The notes under the pieces: generated by a model
What the model was told of the DNA's origin: nothing
Database searches by the model: none
The model's input: only the letters and a program-made list of their open reading frames with translations
Made by a program: the position numbers and the translations under genes
Part shown: one piece after another, positions 1 to 3,390 of the stretch
How positions within the stretch are numbered: position 1 is the first letter of the stretch
How the letters are laid out: the number at the start of each line of letters is the position of its first letter
NCBI GenBank assembly: GCA_010027825.1
Contig: RGUK01000093.1
Coordinates: 1 to 6,131 of the forward strand
Source: a bacterium
GTDB lineage: Bacteria > Dependentiae > Babeliae > Babeliales > RVW-14
Direction: 5' to 3'
Length of the DNA stretch: 6,131 bases

Positions 1-483
1 GCCGCAGACACCACGCTGCAGGCAATCGCAACCATCCTGCCAAGTGTTGCGCAGATTTATGGCATCAACCGCCAAGTCGCTTTGGGCATGGAGCAAGTGC
101 GCGGCAACGTCGCTATCCAGCAATCACAGAGCAACGCTTCAGTATCCAACACTGCAAGCACAAATTCAGCGTTCACCTCGATAGCCAACACTGCAAACAC
201 CAATGCAGCGAGTGCGTCGGTTGCTAATACACAGAGCACAAGCGCCGCGTTTATCAGTATTGCAGACAAGATCCAGGCGCCAGCAGCTAATGTGACGACG
301 ACTTACAACCCGACTCAAGTCGTGACGCAAGAAAAACTGGTTGTCGTAAAGCCTGAAGTCATTAAGATCGAACCGTTTGTTGTTGATCCAACGATTGTTG
401 ATCCGAAGATTGTCAATCCCGTGGTCGTCAATCCGGTAGTCGTAAACCAAACACCTGCGGCAACGACCCCAACTGGAAAATGA
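1..483 (+). CDS. 3' end of unrecognised phage protein with 13-residue repeats and Pro pentads (5' partial)
   Basis: The frame is open from the first base, so 160 C-terminal residues are visible and the true start lies outside the window. ATG at 88 has no convincing ribosome site and is probably internal. Residues 1-41 look helical. Residues 49-87 are three 13-residue units (49-61, 62-74, 75-87) of the form (S/A)NTxxTxxAxxS(I/V), rich in Ala, Ser, Asn and Thr. Residues 126-150 are five pentads: FVVDP, TIVDP, KIVNP, VVVNP, VVVNQ. There is no enzymatic motif, Cys, signal peptide or membrane segment in the visible part. The stop overlaps the next ATG (ATGA), implying translational coupling. I do not recognise the family. 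Composition and position suggest a virion or assembly protein, which is inference only. Confidence 0.75.
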   Translation, partial: AADTTLQAIATILPSVAQIYGINRQVALGMEQVRGNVAIQQSQSNASVSNTASTNSAFTSIANTANTNAASASVANTQSTSAAFISIADKIQAPAANVTTTYNPTQVVTQEKLVVVKPEVIKIEPFVVDPTIVDPKIVNPVVVNPVVVNQTPAATTPTGK

Positions 484-749
484 GCGGGCTCATTAAAGGC
501 GCGATGAAGACGCCGGCCTGGCAGCGCAAGGAAGGCAAAAACCCTGAAGGCGGGCTCAACGCCAAGGGCCGCGCCAGCTATAACCGGGAAACCGGCGGCC
601 ACCTCAAGGCACCGCAGCCCGAAGGCGGTGCCCGCAAGGATTCCTTTTGCGCTCGGATGGAAGGCATGAAGAAGAAGCTGACGTCTGCCAAGACCGCGAA
701 GGACCCGGACAGCCGGATCAACAAATCGTTACGCAAATGGAAGTGCTGA
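480..749 (+). CDS. Small basic phage protein, DUF6321-like
   Basis: 89 residues, very rich in Lys, Arg and Gly. The start overlaps the preceding stop (ATGA), and the only nearby purine tract abuts the ATG, so translation is probably coupled. The block WQRKEGKNPEGGLNAKGRAS (residues 14-33), followed by Tyr34-Asn35-Arg36-Glu37-Thr38-Gly39-Gly40 and SFCARMEGMKK (55-65), then an ending of LRKWKC, matches my memory of a small conserved protein of unknown function common in marine and freshwater tailed phages (DUF6321). Two cysteines, Cys57 and Cys89 (the last residue), are placed where that family keeps them. Function is unknown; the basic charge would suit nucleic-acid or capsid contact, but that is inference. 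Its N-terminus, MSGLIKGAM, recurs in the next gene. Confidence 0.85.
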   Translation: MSGLIKGAMKTPAWQRKEGKNPEGGLNAKGRASYNRETGGHLKAPQPEGGARKDSFCARMEGMKKKLTSAKTAKDPDSRINKSLRKWKC

Positions 750-750
750 C

Positions 751-924
751 ATGAGTGGACTTATCAAGGACGCAATGGTCTGGGATAAACCGCGCCCAAA
801 AAGCGCGGGTAAACCCAAGCAACTTTCGCCGAAGCAAAAGGCGTCAGCCAAGCAAGCTGCGGCCAAAGCCGGCCGACCATACCCCAACCTGGTCGACAAC
901 ATGAGAGCGGCCGCGAAGAAGTAG
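751..924 (+). CDS. Small basic phage protein with MSGLIK N-terminus
   Basis: 57 residues beginning MSGLIKDAMVWDKPRP and ending in AAAKK. It starts one base after the previous stop, with GGAAG at 739-743 seven bases upstream. About a quarter of residues are Lys or Arg. The middle, SPKQKASAKQAAAKAG (residues 26-41), looks helical and is followed by RPYPNLVDNM (42-51), a segment I recall from small phage proteins of unknown role. There is no membrane segment or Cys. The first nine residues match the upstream DUF6321-like protein at eight positions although the codons differ, so the two may share a partner or processing signal (inference). The function is not known. Translation support is good: tight packing, a ribosome site and non-random composition. 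Confidence 0.8.
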   Translation: MSGLIKDAMVWDKPRPKSAGKPKQLSPKQKASAKQAAAKAGRPYPNLVDNMRAAAKK

Positions 925-927
925 GAG
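924..927 (+). promoter_or_regulatory. Ribosome binding site fixing the GTG start of the holin
   Basis: GGAG lies six bases before GTG 934-936 and overlaps the last base of the preceding stop. There is no in-frame ATG until Met45, inside the membrane segment, so this site selects the GTG start. Confidence 0.65.
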
Positions 928-933
928 CACGAA

Positions 934-1113
934 GTGAACTCGCACGAATCCGCAGGAACCATCGCCGCTAAAGCTGCCCCGCCAGTCTCCGTTTCAATCG
1001 CCAGCGTGGCGGGCTACCAAATCTCCGAAATTCTGCTGTGGGCTACGCTTGTCTACACCTTGATCATGATCGGGCACAAGCTGTATCAAATTTACAAAGA
1101 ATTCAAAAAATAA
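934..1113 (+). CDS. Holin-like small membrane protein, single TM, T7-family type
   Basis: 59 residues from a GTG start with GGAG six bases upstream. The N-terminal 31 residues are Ala/Ser/Val-rich and mildly hydrophobic (AAKAAPPVSVSIASVAGYQ). One strong membrane segment follows at about residues 32-47 (EILLWATLVYTLIMIG), then a short basic tail, HKLYQIYKEFKK. One transmembrane helix with a charged cytoplasmic end and about 60 residues fits the T7 gp17.5 type of holin, and I recall the AAPPV...SVAG...E(I/V)L.WATLVYTL.MIGHK pattern from holins of short-tailed phages. Holins set lysis timing by forming inner-membrane lesions. An endolysin and spanins downstream support the call. Another small membrane protein cannot be excluded. 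Confidence 0.72.
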   Translation: MNSHESAGTIAAKAAPPVSVSIASVAGYQISEILLWATLVYTLIMIGHKLYQIYKEFKK

Positions 1114-1116
1114 AGA

Positions 1117-1151
1117 ATCTTCCGAAACTTGTAATAATCGTTTGGGAAGAT
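1117..1151 (+). other. Possible RNA hairpin between holin and phosphoesterase
   Basis: ATCTTCC (1117-1123) can pair with GGAAGAT (1145-1151). After a G-G mismatch, AAAC (1125-1128) can pair with GTTT (1140-1143), leaving an 11-base AT-rich loop. No T-tract follows, so it is not a rho-independent terminator. It leaves the ribosome site at 1168-1171 exposed. It may stabilise or mark a processing site in the mRNA, or be chance. Confidence 0.3.
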
Positions 1152-1177
1152 CCGCCAGGTCGGAAAAAGGAATAGTG

Positions 1178-2041
1178 ATGGCTGCTGCAAGCTGTACCGA
1201 TGCCGAGTTCATCCAGCTCTGGAAAAAGCACGGCAACCCAACGGGTGTTGCTGAACACCTGGGTATTGCCGTTCGCAACGTTTACAGCAGGCGCAACCGC
1301 ATTCAACAAGCTCATGGCGTTGACCTGGCCACGGACAAGCCGCTGACCAGCATTAAGACTCGCTACGTAAAACCCCAAGATGGTGTGCGGGCGTTGGCCG
1401 ATGTAACGGGCTACGTGATAGTTTTTTCCGATGCGCATTTCTACCCTGGCGAACAAAGTCTGGGGCTGCAAGCCCTGCTGTGTCTTATCAAAGACCTCAA
1501 ACCTAAAATCGTGATTGCCAACGGCGATATTTTGGATGGCAACTCGATTCACAGCCACGGACCCCTCGGCTGGGAAGAAAACGCCCCGACGCTTAAAGAG
1601 GAGCTCGACGCAGTGCAAGACTGCATGAGCAAAATTCAGAAAGCGGCTAAAGGCGCAGTGTTGATGCGCACCATTGGCAACCATGACATTAGATATGACC
1701 GTCGTTTAGCGATGACCGCTTCCGAATACCGCGGCATCAAAGGCACGACGCTTAAAGATCACTTGCCGCACTGGGACGTTTCTTGGTCGGTTTTCATAAA
1801 CGGCAACACGATGGTGAAGCACCGAATCGCCGGCGGCATTCATAGCGCATACAACAACACTTTAAGGGGCGGGTGCCATGTTGTGACCGGGCATACGCAT
1901 TTACTTGAGGTAGACAACCCTCGGCCATGGGCGCAGGGTTTTGCGGTGTTGAAATACGACGAGGATGGCATGCTTATGCCACCTGAATTGTGCGAGGTTG
2001 TGAACGGCCGAGCCTATTTCCGTGGCGGCGTGGTGGTGTGA
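1178..2041 (+). CDS. Calcineurin-like metallophosphoesterase with N-terminal helix-turn-helix
   Basis: 287 residues from ATG 1178, chosen because AGGA at 1168-1171 is six bases upstream; GTG 1175 and TTG 1142 are poorer. Residues 10-46 form a helix-turn-helix (TGVAEHLGIAVRNVYSRRNR). From residue 79 all dimetal phosphoesterase motifs appear in order: SDAH (Asp85, His87), GDILD (Asp117), GNHD (Asn168, His169), GGIH (His222) and GHTH (His239, His241). These residues bind two metal ions in the calcineurin-like superfamily, so hydrolysis of a phosphoester is expected; the substrate (nucleic acid, nucleotide or phosphoprotein) cannot be told. The HTH could direct the enzyme to DNA or RNA. It sits between holin and endolysin, which is unusual, and its TGA shares a base with the endolysin ATG (TGATG), implying coupled translation. 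It appears intact. Confidence 0.88.
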   Translation: MAAASCTDAEFIQLWKKHGNPTGVAEHLGIAVRNVYSRRNRIQQAHGVDLATDKPLTSIKTRYVKPQDGVRALADVTGYVIVFSDAHFYPGEQSLGLQALLCLIKDLKPKIVIANGDILDGNSIHSHGPLGWEENAPTLKEELDAVQDCMSKIQKAAKGAVLMRTIGNHDIRYDRRLAMTASEYRGIKGTTLKDHLPHWDVSWSVFINGNTMVKHRIAGGIHSAYNNTLRGGCHVVTGHTHLLEVDNPRPWAQGFAVLKYDEDGMLMPPELCEVVNGRAYFRGGVVV

Positions 2042-2328
2042 TGGACCGCAGGCCAATCGCCGCGCTGACGTTGAGCGCGGTGGCACTCATTTCAATCGGC
2101 GTACATGAAGGCTATTCAGAGCGGCCGATCATCCCGGTTAAAGGTGACCGGCTAACGATTGGTTTTGGTGACGCGACTGGCGTCAAGCCGACCGACAAGA
2201 CCGATCCAGTGCGAGCGCTGATCCGACTTGGCGAGCACGTCTCGAATTTTGAACGCGAGCTCAAGAGCTGTATAAGAGCTGTATCGGCGACGTGCCGATG
2301 CACCAGCACGAGTGGGACGCGATCGTGA
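2041..2328 (+). CDS. N-terminal fragment of the endolysin as the sequence is written
   Basis: 95 residues. The first 78 are genuine lysozyme sequence carrying Glu23 and Thr39; the last 17 (RAVSATCRCTSTSGTRS) come from the wrong frame after the 11-bp duplication and show no family resemblance. The catalytic Glu is present but the C-terminal lobe is lost. The start ATG has no clear Shine-Dalgarno sequence and relies on the TGATG overlap with the upstream gene. Confidence 0.6.
   Translation: MDRRPIAALTLSAVALISIGVHEGYSERPIIPVKGDRLTIGFGDATGVKPTDKTDPVRALIRLGEHVSNFERELKSCIRAVSATCRCTSTSGTRS
2263..2284 (+). repeat. Exact 11-bp tandem duplication (frameshifting)
   Basis: AAGAGCTGTAT occurs at 2263-2273 and again at 2274-2284. 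The flanking bases do not extend the period (C2262 against T2273; A2274 against C2285), so there are exactly 2.0 copies. Eleven is not a multiple of three, so the endolysin frame is lost. Collapsing it to one copy gives ...ELKSCIGDVPMHQHEW..., a continuous lysozyme. Confidence 0.95.
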
Positions 2329-2516
2329 GCTGGGCCTACAACGTGGGCACCGACGCCGCTTGCAAGTCCACCCTGGTAACCAAGCTGAAGGCTGGCGACT
2401 ATTCGGCGGCCTGCGCGCAGCTGCTGCGTTGGGACAAGTTCCAGGGCAACGCCTTGCCGGGGTTGACCAAGCGGCGCCAGGCTGAGTACCGGCAATGCGT
2501 GGGAGGGTCGATGTGA
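2292..2516 (+). CDS. C-terminal fragment of the endolysin, displaced frame
   Basis: Holds the C-terminal lobe of the lysozyme (EWDAIVSWAYNVG, then LLRWDKFQG and LPGLTKRRQAEYRQC). GTG 2292 and ATG 2298 are possible starts but neither has a convincing ribosome site, and they lie in mid-domain. It is most simply the remainder of the broken gene, not a separate protein. Confidence 0.5.
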   Translation: MPMHQHEWDAIVSWAYNVGTDAACKSTLVTKLKAGDYSAACAQLLRWDKFQGNALPGLTKRRQAEYRQCVGGSM

Positions 2517-2998
2517 TTTTTGCGTACCCAAAACTGATTGGCGCGGTTCTCTTTGCGCTAGGCCTGGTGTTCTCCCACGGCTGGGTCTATCACGAGGGAA
2601 AGGTCAGCGGTAAGAAAGCTTACGATAAAGCGCTGGCTGAACAGACAGAACGAGCCTTAGAGTATGAACGCCTGCAGCGCGCTAAAGAACAAGCGCTAAT
2701 TGCTGAGAAACAACAAGCGGAGATGAAATATGAGCAAACCAAGCGCGCGGCTGCTAATGCTGCCACTGGTGCTTTGTCTGAGCTTGATCGGTTGCGCCAC
2801 ACCCTCGCTGCCCGCGAGGCCCGCGCAGCCAGTGCAAATCCCGCCACCTGCGCCAGCGTTAATGGACGAGCCGCAGAATCGGAGCTTTTCGGAACGTGTG
2901 CAGGAGCTATTACGCAGCTGGCAGCAGAAGCTGACGGAATCCGGTCGCAGTTAATTGGATTGCAGGCCTACGTCAAGCAGGTGTGCTTGAAACCGTAG
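2513..2998 (+). CDS. Rz: i-spanin (Rz-like), inner-membrane spanin subunit
   Basis: 161 residues from GTG 2513, which overlaps the endolysin TGA (GTGA) and has GGGAGGG at 2501-2507 five bases upstream; the longer frame from 2495 lacks such a site. One N-terminal membrane anchor spans about residues 8-25 (LIGAVLFALGLVFSHGWV). It is followed by a long charged Ala/Glu/Lys/Gln-rich coiled coil (about 30-105) ending LSELDRLRHTLAAREARA. A C-terminal part with three cysteines ends in a second helix (AAEADGIRSQLIGLQAYVKQ). This is the Rz architecture: anchored in the inner membrane, spanning the periplasm and binding the outer-membrane lipoprotein through its C-terminus to fuse the two membranes at lysis. 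The nested lipoprotein frame makes the call firm. Confidence 0.9.
   Translation: MIFAYPKLIGAVLFALGLVFSHGWVYHEGKVSGKKAYDKALAEQTERALEYERLQRAKEQALIAEKQQAEMKYEQTKRAAANAATGALSELDRLRHTLAAREARAASANPATCASVNGRAAESELFGTCAGAITQLAAEADGIRSQLIGLQAYVKQVCLKP
2730..2954 (+). CDS. Rz1: o-spanin (Rz1-like) outer-membrane lipoprotein, nested in Rz
   Basis: 74 residues in the +1 frame relative to the i-spanin and wholly inside it. A ribosome site, GGAG at 2719-2722, lies seven bases before the ATG. The signal peptide MSKPSARLLMLPLVLCLSLI is followed by a lipobox LIGC with Cys22 as the lipidated residue; there is no Asp at +2, in agreement with sorting to the outer membrane. The mature protein of 53 residues starts with a Pro-rich stretch (PSLPARPAQPVQIPPPAPA), typical of Rz1, then a helix, SERVQELLRSWQQKLTES. 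Its role is to pair with the i-spanin across the periplasm in the last step of lysis. The embedded arrangement is the same as in lambda. Confidence 0.9.
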   Translation: MSKPSARLLMLPLVLCLSLIGCATPSLPARPAQPVQIPPPAPALMDEPQNRSFSERVQELLRSWQQKLTESGRS

Positions 2999-3010
2999 GC
3001 CTAGCGGGGA

Positions 3011-3205
3011 TCACTCTTCGTCTTCGTCTTCGTCTTCGTCTTCGTCTTCGACTTCGTCCTCTGACTCGTACTCTTCGTCAAGAGCGGCGTCGCGGTCAGC
3101 TTTCCACATTTCGATCAGTTCGGCGATCTGGTGAACGATTTCTAAGCTGTTGGAGTGGATCTCGATGTCGCCGTCGAGATCAAGGTCGATGTGCAGGTCA
3201 AACAT
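3011..3205 (-). CDS. Small, extremely acidic protein of unknown function, lone minus-strand gene
   Basis: 64 residues, of which 30 are Asp or Glu against one Lys and one Arg. On the minus strand AAAGGA (3217-3212) sits six bases before the ATG, a good ribosome site. Residues 2-17 alternate hydrophobic and acidic or His (FDLHIDLDLDGDIEIH), which predicts an amphipathic beta hairpin turning at DGD. Residues 21-47 form a probable helix (LEIVHQIAELIEMWKADRD), and the tail from 49 is almost pure Asp/Glu, encoded by a hexanucleotide repeat. All other genes here are plus-strand, and its stop lies 12 bases from the spanin stop, so it is convergent with the lysis genes. I do not recognise the family. 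DNA mimicry, histone-like protein binding or anti-defence roles fit the charge but are speculation. Confidence 0.65.
   Translation of the reverse strand: MFDLHIDLDLDGDIEIHSNSLEIVHQIAELIEMWKADRDAALDEEYESEDEVEDEDEDEDEDEE
3017..3046 (+). repeat. (TTCGTC)5 hexanucleotide repeat coding the Asp/Glu tail
   Basis: Five perfect copies of TTCGTC, followed by one imperfect copy (TTCGAC, 3047-3052). On the minus strand it encodes alternating Glu-Asp. Gain or loss of units changes tail length by two residues and keeps the frame. Confidence 0.9.
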
Positions 3206-3211
3206 GGCATT

Positions 3212-3217
3212 TCCTTT
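3212..3217 (-). promoter_or_regulatory. Ribosome binding site of the acidic minus-strand gene
   Basis: On the minus strand AAAGGA precedes the ATG by six bases. It is the main evidence that this short frame is translated and is not a by-product of the repeat. Confidence 0.6.
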
Positions 3218-3229
3218 CGTTGCGGTAGG

Positions 3230-3255
3230 GTTGGAGAAACCAACGCTATCGTAGC
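3230..3255. other. Two adjacent small inverted repeats upstream of the acidic gene
   Basis: GTTGG (3230-3234) pairs with CCAAC (3240-3244) around AGAAA, and GCTA (3245-3248) pairs with TAGC (3252-3255) around TCG. They lie 25-50 bases upstream of the minus-strand start, in its presumed leader. They could be RNA hairpins or an operator; the stems are short and chance is possible. Confidence 0.3.
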
Positions 3256-3286
3256 GAAATGCGCGTGACGATTGAACGACAGGACT

Positions 3287-3315
3287 TTGCGTATGCGGTT
3301 TTAATGACGTAAAAT
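3287..3315 (+). promoter_or_regulatory. Candidate sigma70-type promoter
   Basis: TTGCGT (3287-3292), 17 bases, then TAAAAT (3310-3315). The -10 matches the consensus at five of six bases, the -35 at three. Initiation would fall near 3321, almost exactly at the foot of the first hairpin. It would serve the virion genes from 3391. The prediction is weak by itself; its support is that this is the only sizeable gap before that gene group. Confidence 0.4.
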
Positions 3316-3321
3316 CAACTC

Positions 3322-3341
3322 CACGGACAAGTGCGTCCGTG
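3322..3341 (+). other. 7-bp hairpin at the predicted transcript 5' end
   Basis: CACGGAC (3322-3328) pairs perfectly with GTCCGTG (3335-3341) around a six-base loop, AAGTGC. It abuts the terminator-like hairpin that follows. It may be a 5' stabilising hairpin, a processing site or part of a small RNA. Confidence 0.55.
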
Positions 3342-3373
3342 AAAAGCCGCTGGCGCGAGCCCGCGGCTTTTTC
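3342..3373 (+). terminator. Rho-independent terminator-like hairpin directly before the virion genes
   Basis: AAAAGCCGC (3342-3350) pairs with GCGGCTTTT (3363-3371). Inside, after a T-C mismatch, GGC (3352-3354) pairs with GCC (3359-3361) closing a GCGA tetraloop. The descending strand runs into TTTTTC. It lies only about seven bases before the ribosome site of the next gene, so no promoter fits between them and transcription of that gene must pass through it. It may therefore be a partial terminator, an attenuator or a leader hairpin. Confidence 0.65.
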
Positions 3374-3390
3374 ATTTATGAGGTGCCCTT

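Larger units (their letters stand above)
2041..2516 (+). pseudogene. Endolysin, GH24 lysozyme (R), frameshifted by an 11-bp duplication
   Basis: Removing one copy of the 11-bp duplication at 2263-2284 gives one 154-residue frame, a normal phage lysozyme length. Residues 9-21 are hydrophobic (LTLSAVALISIGV) and may act as a signal-arrest-release anchor (inference). HEGY with Glu23 as likely catalytic acid is followed by PVKGDRLTIGFG (Asp36, Thr39), the E..D/T core of GH24 muramidases. The restored second half has PMHQHEWDAIVSWAYNVG, a Cys, LRWDKFQG and LPGLTKRRQAEY, all typical of this family, which cuts the MurNAc-GlcNAc bond of murein. As written, the frame runs off after residue 78 and stops at 2328. 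The start overlaps the phosphoesterase stop; the end overlaps the spanin GTG. Without the second half the protein should be inactive. Sequence or assembly error is a serious alternative. Confidence 0.85.

Noticed and set aside
166..450. Minus-strand frame opposite the first gene
   Set aside because: The regular pattern mirrors the pentads and 13-mers of the plus-strand protein; there is no ribosome site.
1103..1684. 193-residue open frame on the minus strand
   Set aside because: It lies opposite the phosphoesterase, whose motifs are all present on the plus strand; it has no ribosome site and no recognisable domain.
2041..2516. Programmed -1 ribosomal frameshift as explanation of the split endolysin
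   Set aside because: No canonical slippery heptamer lies in the overlap, and the exact tandem duplication explains the shift fully. The same holds for the gene at 5387.
2983..3228. Plus-strand frame with an Arg-Leu repeat opposite the acidic gene
   Set aside because: The Leu-Arg run is the antisense reading of the hexanucleotide tract; the GTG start has no ribosome site, whereas the minus-strand frame does.
3206..3390. tRNA gene or attachment site in the intergenic region
   Set aside because: No cloverleaf, no T-loop motif GGTTCRA and no direct repeat pair was found; the structure present is hairpins only.
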